Origin: Coriobacteriales bacterium
GTDB lineage: Bacteria > Actinomycetota > Coriobacteriia > Coriobacteriales > Atopobiaceae
DNA length: 39,945 nucleotides
Direction of reading: 5' to 3'
Assembly (NCBI GenBank): GCA_030529665.1
Contig: JAUMWL010000005.1
Coordinates: 1-39,945 of the forward strand
In this document: in pieces, positions 23,894-37,556 of the stretch
Layout of the letters: each line of letters opens with the position of its first letter
Position numbering within the stretch: position 1 is the first letter of the stretch
Program-made: the position numbers and the translations under genes
Notes under the pieces: model-generated
What the model was told of the DNA's origin: nothing
The model's input: the letters and a program-made list of their open reading frames with translations, nothing else
Database searches by the model: none

Positions 23894-24864
23894 CGTGGCA
23901 CCGCAAATCCACTTGGAATGCCAAAGCTCGACATCAAATGGCAGAACTTCTTTGCATTGAGCACATCCGCATACGAGAACCGCATCACCTTTGCATTCGC
24001 TCCGGTTAGCCGCGACTCTCTTAGCCGTTCATCCGCCAACACGTCCACAACGTCTCGCCCGTTCGTCATCTGTGGGTTGCGGTACTTCTCACGCCCATCG
24101 AGCTCACCCACCACATTCCCACTTGGTAATTTCCAGTAGAAGTCCACATAGTATCGGTCCTCTTTGTCTACTGGATCGCGAATCTCGTATTGCAGCGTCG
24201 GGACCATGTATCCATTTCGGATTATCATGGCCCGGGCAACCGACTCGCCGCCATCCGCAGCCTTTGGATTTGCAAGCATGGCAGTTTCTGCCGCACGCCA
24301 TGAATCCTTGTTTCTGCTGCGTATCGTCTTCATCTGGCTTGCCAAGTCTTCGGATTCCACACCATACATCCGCAACGCAGAGTCCGCAATCGCTAGACCG
24401 GCAGGAAAGCTACAAGAGCATGTGCAGTCATACACCGTTCGAGCCAGCGAGGTCACCCTTATTCCGTCAATCACGTTGGTTTTGTCATTGCTAATAATAT
24501 GGCGCTCAAAGCTCGCATTGCTCCGCGCATGGGATTCTCGACTGCACGCAAGGTGCACTCTGCCATACAAACGATACGACACTTCCAGTCCATACATCGT
24601 AGCAGCACAGAAGGACGCAAACACCCAGCTTGGATGCAGCTGGCTCAATGCACGCAGGCGATGCCTTTCTTGTTCCGCGGGTTTTAGCTGACTCCAGAGC
24701 TCTGGCAGGGCAAACACGCGTGGGGCGGGAGAAATGAGCGCCCCACGCTTGCATGCGTCACGCAACCGATGAGCCTCAGACGGCGACCTTGCAAACAGGC
24801 ACGATCCCGCTCGATGCGCCTCGCACAATCGATTGAACAGATCCTTACGTATGCCTCGTTCCAT
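23878..24864 (-). CDS. AbiEi-like/DUF559-type protein with a PD-(D/E)xK nuclease-like domain
   Basis: A 328-residue protein with the layout of the actinobacterial AbiEi-antitoxin-like plus DUF559 family. An N-terminal winged-helix-like part (LISPAPRVFALPELWSQL), a middle ASFCAATMYGL...RVTSLARTVYDC region, and a C-terminal Vsr-like endonuclease fold. The latter has Asp241 (YYVDFYW), then VVGELDGREKY with Glu254, Asp256 and Lys260, a PD-(D/E)xK arrangement. No AbiEii nucleotidyltransferase partner is adjacent, so a toxin-antitoxin role is not supported here. The start is ATG at 24864 with GGGAGG upstream. Its last codons overlap the degenerate end of the repeat array. Function unknown. Confidence 0.7.
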   Translation of the reverse strand: MERGIRKDLFNRLCEAHRAGSCLFARSPSEAHRLRDACKRGALISPAPRVFALPELWSQLKPAEQERHRLRALSQLHPSWVFASFCAATMYGLEVSYRLYGRVHLACSRESHARSNASFERHIISNDKTNVIDGIRVTSLARTVYDCTCSCSFPAGLAIADSALRMYGVESEDLASQMKTIRSRNKDSWRAAETAMLANPKAADGGESVARAMIIRNGYMVPTLQYEIRDPVDKEDRYYVDFYWKLPSGNVVGELDGREKYRNPQMTNGRDVVDVLADERLRESRLTGANAKVMRFSYADVLNAKKFCHLMSSFGIPSGFAVPRVALL

Positions 24865-25162
24865 GGCACCTCCCGATCGATCCGTATTTGGAAGGGCATG
24901 ATACCCCAAGGCCTATTGCGCACTTTTGCAGCCAGCTCGCAGCCATTTTGCAGATAAAAACATAAGCATGGTAAGAAGCGCCGCGTTTGCAGACGTATAA
25001 CCATGTGTCGCGCATAGGTATTTAAACCAGTCCAAAATGCAGGGAACCGTTTGGGATTTTTTCGATGGACGGCAGCGAGGAACAACGCAGAGCCCAACAA
25101 AACAATGGCACGCGCCCTCATCAAGAGGCGCGTGCCAAAAGCAGTGTTGTTCTTGCCGTACG
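24865..25162. other. 298-base intergenic region
   Basis: No credible gene: the reading frames crossing it lack ribosome sites and family resemblance. The only structured feature seen is the barstar terminator at its right side. Confidence 0.5.
25096..25137 (-). terminator. Intrinsic terminator after the barstar gene
   Basis: A perfect 11-bp stem TGGCACGCGCC/GGCGCGTGCCA with a 10-base loop (25106-25137), followed on the minus strand by TTGTTTTGTT. It lies 25 bases beyond the barstar stop and closes the ribonuclease/inhibitor operon. Confidence 0.85.
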
Positions 25163-25432
25163 CTAGCGAATGACGCAATAGACAAAGTCGCTCCGTCTTG
25201 CCACGTCACGAACCACGTCCTCAAAGCCATCGAACCATTCTTTGCGATGGCCCTTGCAGCGTTTGATGATTATGCGCGTTGGCACATAGACGTCTTCCAA
25301 ACAGTCCTCAAACGCATCGAGGTTTGCACCGTAGTAGTCGGGAAACCCCAGCTCTTGCGCGAGCAGAGCATGCAGCTCTGCAGGAGACTCAAACGACTTC
25401 TCCTTTAACACCACCTTGCGCAGACGCGTCAT
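25163..25432 (-). CDS. Barstar-family ribonuclease inhibitor
   Basis: An 89-residue protein matching barstar in length and motifs: SPAELHALLAQELGFPDYYGANLDAFEDCLEDVYVPT corresponds to the inhibitory helix and loop of barstar (xLHxxLxxELxxPxYYGxNLDALWDCLT), including the Asp in the LDAF-DCL segment that contacts barnase. It would bind and inactivate the ribonuclease encoded 9 bases upstream while that protein is inside the cell. The start is ATG at 25432 with GGAGG upstream. Confidence 0.92.
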   Translation of the reverse strand: MTRLRKVVLKEKSFESPAELHALLAQELGFPDYYGANLDAFEDCLEDVYVPTRIIIKRCKGHRKEWFDGFEDVVRDVARRSDFVYCVIR

Positions 25433-25441
25433 TGTGCCCTC

Positions 25442-26104
25442 CTAATACAGCCGCTCAAACGTGTTGTAATGATCATCGGTGTAGTATATGAGCCCGTCAT
25501 CTGAGTACAGGATGCGCTTGGAATTGCGCGACCTGCCTCCGTCGTAGTCTATGTCGCACTCGTACCACGTGCGTCCGCTGGCTTTTGGCAACCTTCCCTC
25601 GCGGTTGGAGAACCTGTCTCCTCCTATGGACTTGCCCGGACATGCTTGGGCCAGCGTGAGACCCTTTTTCTTCCAGCCAGCATTCTCTGCCTCGCGCTTT
25701 GTGATGTAGTTGCTCGGCAGATGGGCATAGGTATGGATGTACAGCGCCACCTCGTCCTTGGACGTGTACTCGCCGTCCTCGTCAACAAGGACTTCGATTC
25801 CCTCGTCGGCCGATCCCTCCTCTGAGGCAGAGACGTCATCCTCCGTGGCAGCGGGCGCTTGGTCTTCTTGGGCGTCTGCGCCTTTCTCGTCTGCGCCTTC
25901 CTCTGAGGAAGCGTCTCCCTCAATGGGTACCTCCTCGACAACTTCGTCCTGTTGGACCAGCTCCTCTTGCTCGGCAACTGCCGTCTGCGAGTCGGACGCG
26001 CTCTGTTTGTCCCCAGCAGATGCCGAGCACCCTCCGAGCACCAGGTTTCCCGTAAGCACAAACAGCAGCGCGATGAATAATGCCAGTAGCCTTGTCTTCT
26101 TCAT
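25442..26104 (-). CDS. Barnase-like ribonuclease anchored as a lipoprotein
   Basis: A 220-residue protein. Residues 1-26 are a lipoprotein signal (KKTRLLALFIALLFVLTG, lipobox LGGC with Cys26). Residues 27-112 form an acidic, low-complexity stalk (many Glu, Asp, Ala, Ser). The last 105 residues are a barnase domain in which the catalytic set is intact: Lys136 (NYITK), Glu182 (TWYECDI, general base), Arg193 and Arg197 (RNSKR), His212 (DDHYNTF, general acid), with GKSIGGDRFSNREGRLP also preserved. Classical barnase is a freely secreted 110-residue enzyme, so surface tethering on a stalk is unusual. The start is ATG at 26104 with AGAGGTG upstream; barstar follows directly. Confidence 0.92.
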   Translation of the reverse strand: MKKTRLLALFIALLFVLTGNLVLGGCSASAGDKQSASDSQTAVAEQEELVQQDEVVEEVPIEGDASSEEGADEKGADAQEDQAPAATEDDVSASEEGSADEGIEVLVDEDGEYTSKDEVALYIHTYAHLPSNYITKREAENAGWKKKGLTLAQACPGKSIGGDRFSNREGRLPKASGRTWYECDIDYDGGRSRNSKRILYSDDGLIYYTDDHYNTFERLY

Positions 26105-26200
26105 ATGCATCACCTCTCGCCCAGTATGCCATACGCACTTTTGGACCTGCGATCCAACTCGCCGGACGCTACCCCACATGACCCAAGTGGATGCGACGCC

Positions 26201-28552
26201 CTACCACCTCAGCCTAGAGGTGCGCATGAGCCTCATGCCATTAAGAATGACTATTAGGGCAACGCCCGTGTCGGCAAAGACCGCCGCGCCCATGCCCGCA
26301 AGACCAAGCACCACCAGTACGAACACGAGGGCCTTTATACCTATGGCAAAGGCAATGTTCTCGCGCACAATGTTCATGGTCCTCTCTGACAAGGCAAAGA
26401 ACGCCGGGAGCTGCTCGAGGCTGCCGGACAGCAACGCCACGTCGGCAACCTCGAGTGCCGTGTCGGACGCTGCCGCGCCCATGGTGACGCCCAAGTCGGC
26501 CTTGGCCAGCGCCGGTGCATCGTTTATGCCGTCGCCCACCATGGCTACGACCTCGCCGGCGCGCTGGAGCTCGTCAATGCGGGCAAGCTTGCCCTCGGGC
26601 AGCAACTCGCTGCGGACGCTTGAGACACCGGCCTGCGCAGCCACTGCCTGCGACGCATGACGATTGTCGCCAGTCAGAATCTCCACGGTACGCGCGGCCT
26701 TTCCAGACCCAAGCGCAAGCACCATGGCCGGCGCCGAGGTACGAAGGGTGTCCGCAACGCCTATGATCCCAATGATGGCATTGTTACGCGAGACCACCAA
26801 CGCCGTTGCCCCAACCTGGCCCAAACGCTCCACGGACTCCTGAATCGCAAGATCTACGGGGCCGCCATCAACGACAAACCCCACCTTGCCCACCGCGCAC
26901 GGCACATTGTCCACCATGCCACGCACGCCTTGCGCGGCTGTCTCCTCAATCGACGAGGTTGGGAGCGTCTTGAGCCCTCGGTCTTGTGCCTCTGCCACCA
27001 CTGCACGCGCCAGCGGATGCGTGGACGCCTCCTCAAGCGAAGCCGCCGTAAGCAGCACGTCCTTCTGGTTTGCGCCACCAAGGCAGACCACCTCCACCAC
27101 GGAGGGATCTCCTGTTGTCAGCGTGCCGGTCTTGTCAAGCTCGACGTACGAAACACGCGTTGCTATGTCAAAGAACGCGCCGCCCTTTACCAGCACTCCA
27201 TCCTTTGCCGCCCGCGTAAGCGCCGACACAAACGAGACCGGCGTGGAGATGACCAACGCGCAGGGACAAGCAACCACAAGCAGCGAGCACGCGCGGTACA
27301 CCCAGTCATGCCAAAGTCCGCCGTCAAAGCTCCCGCGCATGAGCGAGAGCACAAGCGGCACGCACATGCCCAGCACCAGTGCTCCTATCACAACAACTGG
27401 CGTATAGGCTGCGGCGAACCTATTCACAAAGCTCTCGTAGGGCGCCTTTTCAGCTTGCGCTCCCTGCACCTGGCTTACAATGCGCGCCAAGGTGGAGCAG
27501 TCCTCGTCTGCCGTTACCCGCACGTCAACCACGGCGCTTGTGTTGAGCGTGCCCGCATATACCTCGTCGTCGACGCCCTTGTCTTGCGGTACCGACTCCC
27601 CGGTTACCGGCGCCTCGTTGAACGAGCTGCTTCCTCGCACGATAACCCCGTCAAGGGGGATGCGCTCACCCGCAAGCACGCGTATGGTGTATCCCTCCTC
27701 AACGCCCTTTGTCTGCACATCCACCACAGACCCATCGGGAGCCACAACATGGGCAACGGAGGGAGCAAGCTCCATGAGCTCTTGCACCGAGCCCGCTGTC
27801 TTGCGCATGGACCAGCCCTCCAGCCATTCCCCCACCTGATCGAGAAATATAACAATTGCGGCATCGCCAAACACCGACTCGTCACCCAAGAAGCCCATTA
27901 TGAGGGCACCGATCACCGCTATGCTCATGAGTACGTTCATGTCGGCAGTACGCCGACGCAGGGACGCAAGGGCCATGGGCGCAACAAACACCAAGCCAGC
28001 CACTGCCGCAACGATGTAGAAGGGAATGGCCCTCTGTTCGTTGCCAACAAGGTGCTCGGTAACCAAGCCTGCCACCAGCGCAAAGGCCGACAAGCCCATG
28101 AGCACCTTTTCGCGATTCTGCTCGAACCACGAGCGCTCGGCCTCAAGCAATTGCAGCTCCTCGGCCGAAAGGGCAAGATCCTCGCCGCAGGACCTAACGG
28201 TAAGGAGCACCTCGCGCTTGCAATCCGTTACGTCCTTGTTTGGCCCAACCAGCACGTCGAGCGTTGCCGTGGCATAGACCAAGCGCGCGTCTTCCACAGA
28301 CGGCAAGGCACGCACGGCGTTTTGAACGTTCTGCGCGCAGCTGGGACAATCCACCCCAATCACGCGATACGAGAAGGTCGGGTTTGCAAGCCCCGCTGGC
28401 TCCTGCTCGCAGGCGCAGTGGTCGTGGTCATGGTCGTGGCAGCCGCACCCGCAGGCCCCGTGGTCGTGGTCGTGCGCGTGGTCGTTATGGTCGTGCCCGT
28501 GGCAGCCGCACCCGCAGGCCCCGTGGTCGTGGTGGTCGTGCTCATGTGGCAT
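26201..28552 (-). CDS. P1B-type metal-exporting ATPase (Zn/Cd type) with His/Cys-rich N-terminus
   Basis: A 783-residue heavy-metal P-type ATPase that pumps Zn2+ or Cd2+ out of the cell using ATP. The first 50 residues are almost all His, Asp, Cys and Gly, made of two GACGCGCH..HDHDH repeats, then an HMA domain with VDCPSC (Cys69, Cys72). Core motifs: CPC in VVACPCALVISTP, phosphorylated Asp in DKTGTLTTG, HP in STHPLARAV, and GDGINDAPALAKADLG. CPC plus the His-rich tail fits Zn/Cd rather than Cu. The start is ATG at 28552, four bases after the repressor stop; GAGGAGG lies within the end of the repressor gene. It is cotranscribed with a Zn-type ArsR regulator. Confidence 0.93.
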   Translation of the reverse strand: MPHEHDHHDHGACGCGCHGHDHNDHAHDHDHGACGCGCHDHDHDHCACEQEPAGLANPTFSYRVIGVDCPSCAQNVQNAVRALPSVEDARLVYATATLDVLVGPNKDVTDCKREVLLTVRSCGEDLALSAEELQLLEAERSWFEQNREKVLMGLSAFALVAGLVTEHLVGNEQRAIPFYIVAAVAGLVFVAPMALASLRRRTADMNVLMSIAVIGALIMGFLGDESVFGDAAIVIFLDQVGEWLEGWSMRKTAGSVQELMELAPSVAHVVAPDGSVVDVQTKGVEEGYTIRVLAGERIPLDGVIVRGSSSFNEAPVTGESVPQDKGVDDEVYAGTLNTSAVVDVRVTADEDCSTLARIVSQVQGAQAEKAPYESFVNRFAAAYTPVVVIGALVLGMCVPLVLSLMRGSFDGGLWHDWVYRACSLLVVACPCALVISTPVSFVSALTRAAKDGVLVKGGAFFDIATRVSYVELDKTGTLTTGDPSVVEVVCLGGANQKDVLLTAASLEEASTHPLARAVVAEAQDRGLKTLPTSSIEETAAQGVRGMVDNVPCAVGKVGFVVDGGPVDLAIQESVERLGQVGATALVVSRNNAIIGIIGVADTLRTSAPAMVLALGSGKAARTVEILTGDNRHASQAVAAQAGVSSVRSELLPEGKLARIDELQRAGEVVAMVGDGINDAPALAKADLGVTMGAAASDTALEVADVALLSGSLEQLPAFFALSERTMNIVRENIAFAIGIKALVFVLVVLGLAGMGAAVFADTGVALIVILNGMRLMRTSRLRW
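28436..28533. repeat. Two-copy 35-bp direct repeat encoding the metal-binding tail
   Basis: An identical 35-base segment occurs at 28436-28470 and 28499-28533, a 63-base period (21 codons), encoding the duplicated GACGCGCH block of the ATPase N-terminus. Recent in-frame duplication is the likely cause, and copy number may vary between strains. Confidence 0.8.
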
Positions 28553-28556
28553 GGTG

Positions 28557-28871
28557 CTACACCTCCTCGGCGGCATGCTCAAGGCCTATGCCGATGAGCA
28601 GCCCCACATGGTCATCGGCAAGGGAATAGATCACACGCTGCCCGTCTCTGCGCGCCGTGACCAAGCTTCTGTCGCGCAAGAGCCTCAGCTGATGCGAAAT
28701 GGCAGATTGCGACACGTTACAGGCTTCCTGCAGCTCAGAGACGCTCTTGTCCCCTTCCATAAGCGTGGATAAGATCAGAAACCGCGTGAGGTCCGAGAGT
28801 GCGTCGAATATTTGCGTGGCTCCATACACCACGGCATCGTTGCTCAAAAGCTCCTTGATGCCACTGTCCAT
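28557..28871 (-). CDS. ArsR/SmtB-family zinc-responsive repressor
   Basis: A 104-residue winged-helix repressor. The DNA-recognition stretch VSQSAISHQLRLLRDRSLV (residues 53-71) matches SmtB closely. In the C-terminal helix, Asp86, His88, His99 and Glu102 occupy the four zinc-ligand positions (D, H, H, E) of the SmtB alpha-5 site; the alpha-3 cysteine motif of cadmium sensors (CVCD) is absent. It should therefore repress its own operon and release DNA when zinc is high. The start is ATG at 28871 with GGAGG upstream; longer frames ignore this. It is followed by the exporter gene. Confidence 0.92.
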   Translation of the reverse strand: MDSGIKELLSNDAVVYGATQIFDALSDLTRFLILSTLMEGDKSVSELQEACNVSQSAISHQLRLLRDRSLVTARRDGQRVIYSLADDHVGLLIGIGLEHAAEEV

Positions 28872-28880
28872 ACCGTCCTC

Positions 28881-28906
28881 CATATATGTACATCTGTTCA
28901 TGTGTT
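28881..28906 (-). promoter_or_regulatory. SmtB-type 12-2-12 operator
   Basis: On the minus strand AACACATGAACA-GA-TGTACATATATG is an imperfect 12-2-12 inverted repeat; its left half is the same as the well known SmtB operator half-site with TGAACA. It lies just downstream of the -10 box, covering the expected transcript start, so the repressor would block initiation. Confidence 0.75.
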
Positions 28907-28913
28907 CATGGTT

Positions 28914-28942
28914 AATATACCACCAAGGCCGTGCGTCATCAA
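28914..28942 (-). promoter_or_regulatory. Promoter of the zinc repressor/exporter operon
   Basis: On the minus strand TTGATG (28937-28942) and TATATT (28914-28919) lie 17 bases apart, with the repressor operator immediately downstream. Confidence 0.7.
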
Positions 28943-28995
28943 CCCCACAAACCACAATTGCCAATTGCACGAGGTGCTTGATGTCGCGCGCTAAA

Positions 28996-29106
28996 GCGGA
29001 GGTTAGGAGGCCAATATGGGCACCAAAACCTCCGGATAAACGCGCAACCACCCCGGCGCGCGCAAAAGCGGAGGTTTGGAGCCGCAAACTGGCCTGCTAA
29101 CCTCCG
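28996..29106. repeat. 72-bp-period palindromic repeat array, locus 2
   Basis: Right arm GCGGAGGTT (28996-29004), a 22-bp interval, a complete 50-bp unit 29027-29076 opening AACCTCCG and closing GCGGAGGTT, another 22-bp interval, and a left arm AACCTCCGCTTT from 29099. Spacing is identical to locus 1 (23628-23893). The array lies between the rpoC terminator and the promoter of the zinc operon. Confidence 0.8.
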
Positions 29107-29117
29107 CTTTGGCACAC

Positions 29118-29151
29118 AAAAAGGGGACGCACCCCCTGCGAGCGCGTCCCC
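29118..29151 (-). terminator. rpoC terminator
   Basis: An 8-bp perfect stem GGGGACGC/GCGTCCCC with a 13-base loop, followed on the minus strand by TTTTT. It lies 50 bases after the rpoC stop and ends the rpoBC transcript. Confidence 0.85.
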
Positions 29152-29200
29152 AATCAAGCAATATGGCAGCCAGCCACAGCAACCGCTGGCCGGACCCGGT

Positions 29201-33757
<4,557 letters not shown>

Positions 33758-33762
33758 GTTCG

Positions 33763-36700
33763 CTACTCCTTATCGTTGGAATCGGCGCCGATAAGATCTG
33801 CGCTTGACATGCCTGCGTCGATGCCGGTCGCAAAGCTCTCTACCAGGTCGTCGGCACTTCCTGCTGCCGAGAAGAACCCAACGGTGTCGTAGTTCTCCTC
33901 TTTCTTTGCCGCGGAGCTGCGATCGGGCTCCTGCTTGTACACGAGCGGCTCGATGTCGAGAGCGAGGGAGCGAATCTCCTTGACCAGTACCTTAAACGAC
34001 TCGGGGATTCCCGGCGCAGGCACGTTCTCGCCCTTGACGATGGCCTTGTAGGCTTCGGTACGTCCGGTGGTGTCGTCGGACTTGACGGTAAGGATCTCCT
34101 GCAGCACGTTGGACGCGCCATATGCGTACAGGGCCCAGACCTCCATCTCGCCGAAACGCTGGCCGCCAAACTGGGCCTTGCCACCAAGCGGCTGCTGGGT
34201 GATGAGGCTGTACGGGCCGTTGGAGCGAGCATGGATCTTGTCGTCAACCATGTGGCTGAGCTTGAGGATGTAGGAGGTGCCTACGGTGATGGGGTTCTCA
34301 AACGCCTCGCCGGTGCGGCCGTCGTAGAGCGTGGCCTTGCCGGACTCGGTAAGCTGAGGCACGAAGTCCATGTTCATGTGCTCGCCGTACTCCACCATGG
34401 CCCTGTTTACCAGGTTGATGTTGGAACGACGGATGGCCTCGGCCACCTCCACGTCGGTCGCGCCGTCAAAGACGGGCGTGGAGACAAAGACGTTGCCGGG
34501 GATGTATTCCTTTGAAACATACGTCTTGTCTTCGGGGTTGGTGCGGTCCCAGCCATGGCTGGCAGCCCAGCCCAGGTGGCACTCGAGCAGCTGGCCGACG
34601 TTCATACGGGAAGGTACGCCCAGCGGGTCCAGAAGCACGTCCACCGGGGTGCCGTCGGCCATGTAGGGCATGTCCTCCGTGGGGAGGATGCGGCATACGA
34701 CGCCCTTGTTGCCGTGACGACCACTGATCTTGTCGCCTTCCTGGATCTTGCGACGCTGCGCCACGTACACGTGCACGCTCTCGTTGATTCCGGGCGGCAG
34801 GTCGTCGCCGGCGGCACGGCTGAAGCGCACCACGTTGACCACGCGACCGTAGGCACCGTGAGGCATCTTGAGCGAGGTGTCGCGCACGTCGTTGGCCTTG
34901 GCGCCAAAGATGGCACGCAGCAGGCGCTCCTCGGCGGTAAGCGCAGTCTCGCCCTTGGGCGAAACCTTGCCCACCAGGATGTCCGACGGACCGACCTCGG
35001 CACCAATGCGAATGACGCCGTCGTCGTCCAGGTTTGCCAGCACGTCCTCGCCCAGGTTGGGAATCTCGCGAGTGATTTCCTCGGGACCGAGCTTGGTGTC
35101 GCGCGCGTCGCACTCATGGTGCGAGATGTTGATGCTGGTAAGGAGGTCCTGCTGCACCACGCGCTCCGAGACGATGATGCCGTCCTCGTAGTTGTAGCCC
35201 TCCCACGGCATGTAGGCAACCGTGAGGTTCTGGCCCAACGCGAGCTCGGTCTGGTCTACCGAGGTGCCGTCGGCCAAGGGCTGACCGGCGATCACGTGAT
35301 CACCCACGTGTACGATGGGTCGGTGGTTTATGCAGGTGCTCTGGTTGGAGCGCTGGTACTTGGGAAGCTCGTAGGTCTCGAGCTGACCCGCAGACTCCAC
35401 GATTATGCGACAAGCATCCACGCGCACGACCACGCCGTCGTGCTCGGCGCACACCAGCTCGCCGGAGTCGAGCGCGGCACGAGCCTCCATGCCGGTGCCC
35501 ACCAAAGGAGCATGCGCCTGGATGAGGGGCACGGCCTGGCGCTGCATGTTTGCGCCCATGAGGGTACGCTTTGCGTCGTCGTGCTCGAGGAACGGAATGA
35601 GGTTGGCCGCGACCGAGAGCAGCTGGCGCGGCGACACGTCCATGAAGTCCACGTCCTCAACGGGAATCTGGGCAGGAGCGCCAAAGGTGCCGTCGAAGTC
35701 GGTGGTACGGGCGATTACGTGGTTGGGATGCACGATGTTGCCGTTGTGGTCTACCGCAACGAACTCGCCGGTCTTGGGGTCGAAGGGCACGCTCGCGGGA
35801 GCGATGTTGTGCTCCTCCTCCTGGTCGGCCGTCATCCACACGATCTCGTCGGTAACGCGACCGTCCACCACCCTGCGATAGGGCGCCTCAATAAAGCCAA
35901 AGTCGTTTACGCGGCTGTAGAGCGCCAACGAGCCAATGAGGCCAATGTTGGGGCCTTCCGGCGTCTCGATGGGGCACATGCGGGAGTAGTGCGAGTTATG
36001 GACGTCGCGCACCTGTGCGGGCACGTTGGTGCGGCGGCTCGCGCCAGACTTGTGTCCGGTAAGGCCGCCAGGGCCAAGTGCCGAGAGGCGACGCTTGTGG
36101 GTGAGGCCCGAAAGCGGGTTGTTCTGGTCCATAAACTGCGAGAGCTGCGAGGAGCCATAGAACTCCTTGATGGCGGCAACGATGGGCCGGATGTTAATCA
36201 GCGACGTGGGCGTGATGTCGTCCGGATCCTGCGTGGCCATGCGGTCGTACACCACGCGCTCCATGCGCGACAGGCCAATTCGGAACTGGTTCTGCACCAG
36301 CTCGCCAACCGTGCGCACGCGGCGATTGCCAAAGTGGTCGATGTCGTCAAACTCGTAGTCGGGATCGCTCTCCTTGTTCTCCACGATCTCGTGAAGCCTC
36401 AGCAGGTAGCGAAGGGCGGCCACGATATCCTCGTGCGTAAGCACGCGCTGGTTCTCGTCGGTGTCCAGGCCAAGCTTCTTGTTGATCTTGTAGCGACCAA
36501 CGCGCGCAAGGTCAAAGCGCTGGTTGTTGAAGAAGAGGCCATCAAGTAGGTTCTCGGCGGCGTCGCGCGTTGCGTGGTCGTCGGAGCGCTGCTTGCGATA
36601 GATCTCCAGCAGGGCTTCCTCGCGGGTGAGGAACACGTCGCGGTCCAGCGTGGCACGCACTACGTCGGAGTCACCCAGAAGCTCGATGATCTCCTCGTTG

Positions 36701-37389
36701 GTCTCGGCGATGCCCAAAGCGCGCAGAAGCAGCGTCGCGTTCATGCGCGGCTTGCGGTCGAGGAACATTACCAGACGACCGTACTTGTCAATCTGGAACT
36801 CGAGCCAAGCGCCACGTGCGGGAATAAACTGAACGCGCTCGAGGTTCTTCTCTTTGTCGACCTCGGCCGGCTCCGCGCCATCCTTTACCCTGCGCGCGCC
36901 CTTGGACTTGTCCACGTCCTTTACCTTCTCGGTCTCCAGCGAGAAGTACACGCCCGGAGAGCGCACGAGCTGCGACACGACCACACGCTCGGTGCCGTTG
37001 ATGATAAAGGTGCCGCGAGAGGTCATGATGGGAAAATCGCCCATAAAGACCAGCTGGTCCTTAACCTCACCGGTCTCTTTGTTCATGTAAGTGGCCATAA
37101 CCAAAAGAGCACGCTGATACGTGAGGTCCTTGGCGCGGCATTCTGCTATGCTGTGCGGGGGATCATCGAAGAAGTGTTCGCCAAACGTGAGCTCCATGGA
37201 GTCCGCGGAGTTTACAATGGGAGAAAACTCCTTAAGAGACTCGTGGATTCCATCGGTCATGAAACGCTCGAATGACTCCTTCTGCACTGAGATGAGATTG
37301 GGAAGTTCCATTGCGGGTGCGATCTTTGCAAAGCTCACACGCTCGCGCTTCCCCGTTTGAACGTTGGTGGAAGGCGTTGGAGTAGTCAC
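33763..37389 (-). CDS. rpoB: RNA polymerase beta subunit with altered fork loop 2
   Basis: A 1208-residue beta subunit. Catalytic-region motifs are standard ([56 protein letters not shown]). The segment after GPGGL, almost always SRERAGFE or TRERAGFE in other bacteria, reads [16 protein letters not shown] here (residues 444-459, bases 36013-36060): eight residues longer and without the Arg at E. coli position 540. This is fork loop 2, next to the rifampicin pocket. The frame is clean and [21 protein letters not shown] resumes normally. The start is GTG at 37389 with AAGGAGG upstream. Confidence 0.97.
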   Translation of the reverse strand: MTTPTPSTNVQTGKRERVSFAKIAPAMELPNLISVQKESFERFMTDGIHESLKEFSPIVNSADSMELTFGEHFFDDPPHSIAECRAKDLTYQRALLVMATYMNKETGEVKDQLVFMGDFPIMTSRGTFIINGTERVVVSQLVRSPGVYFSLETEKVKDVDKSKGARRVKDGAEPAEVDKEKNLERVQFIPARGAWLEFQIDKYGRLVMFLDRKPRMNATLLLRALGIAETNEEIIELLGDSDVVRATLDRDVFLTREEALLEIYRKQRSDDHATRDAAENLLDGLFFNNQRFDLARVGRYKINKKLGLDTDENQRVLTHEDIVAALRYLLRLHEIVENKESDPDYEFDDIDHFGNRRVRTVGELVQNQFRIGLSRMERVVYDRMATQDPDDITPTSLINIRPIVAAIKEFYGSSQLSQFMDQNNPLSGLTHKRRLSALGPGGLTGHKSGASRRTNVPAQVRDVHNSHYSRMCPIETPEGPNIGLIGSLALYSRVNDFGFIEAPYRRVVDGRVTDEIVWMTADQEEEHNIAPASVPFDPKTGEFVAVDHNGNIVHPNHVIARTTDFDGTFGAPAQIPVEDVDFMDVSPRQLLSVAANLIPFLEHDDAKRTLMGANMQRQAVPLIQAHAPLVGTGMEARAALDSGELVCAEHDGVVVRVDACRIIVESAGQLETYELPKYQRSNQSTCINHRPIVHVGDHVIAGQPLADGTSVDQTELALGQNLTVAYMPWEGYNYEDGIIVSERVVQQDLLTSINISHHECDARDTKLGPEEITREIPNLGEDVLANLDDDGVIRIGAEVGPSDILVGKVSPKGETALTAEERLLRAIFGAKANDVRDTSLKMPHGAYGRVVNVVRFSRAAGDDLPPGINESVHVYVAQRRKIQEGDKISGRHGNKGVVCRILPTEDMPYMADGTPVDVLLDPLGVPSRMNVGQLLECHLGWAASHGWDRTNPEDKTYVSKEYIPGNVFVSTPVFDGATDVEVAEAIRRSNINLVNRAMVEYGEHMNMDFVPQLTESGKATLYDGRTGEAFENPITVGTSYILKLSHMVDDKIHARSNGPYSLITQQPLGGKAQFGGQRFGEMEVWALYAYGASNVLQEILTVKSDDTTGRTEAYKAIVKGENVPAPGIPESFKVLVKEIRSLALDIEPLVYKQEPDRSSAAKKEENYDTVGFFSAAGSADDLVESFATGIDAGMSSADLIGADSNDKE

Positions 37390-37453
37390 CAGGCAGTTCC
37401 TCCTTCGAAAAAAGATACGGGAGCGGCAAAAAGTCGATTTGTCGCAATCTAAT

Positions 37454-37482
37454 AGATTAACGAACTCGTTACGTTTCGTCAA
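37454..37482 (-). promoter_or_regulatory. Putative rpoB promoter
   Basis: On the minus strand TTGACG (37477-37482) and TAATCT (37454-37459) are 17 bases apart. The -35 is strong, the -10 moderate. It lies downstream of the rplL terminator, so it would give rpoBC transcription independent of read-through. Confidence 0.5.
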
Positions 37483-37556
37483 TCTTGGGTCTTGACTTTT
37501 AAGTGCTTTTCGAGTAGAACTTCACTTTTTGTACAAAAGTCAGATTGGCCAGGCAC

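Noticed and set aside
23878-24864. A complete AbiE type IV toxin-antitoxin system
   Set aside because: Only an AbiEi-like/DUF559 protein is present; no nucleotidyltransferase toxin gene is adjacent.
24684-25178. 164-codon minus-strand frame upstream of the AbiEi/DUF559-like gene
   Set aside because: Overlaps the start of a better supported gene and the barstar terminator, has no ribosome site and no recognisable domain.
26657-28597. Long plus-strand frame opposite the metal ATPase (646 codons)
   Set aside because: Antisense shadow; composition is that of the reverse complement of the ATPase.
34555-36549. Long plus-strand frame opposite rpoB (664 codons)
   Set aside because: Antisense shadow of rpoB.
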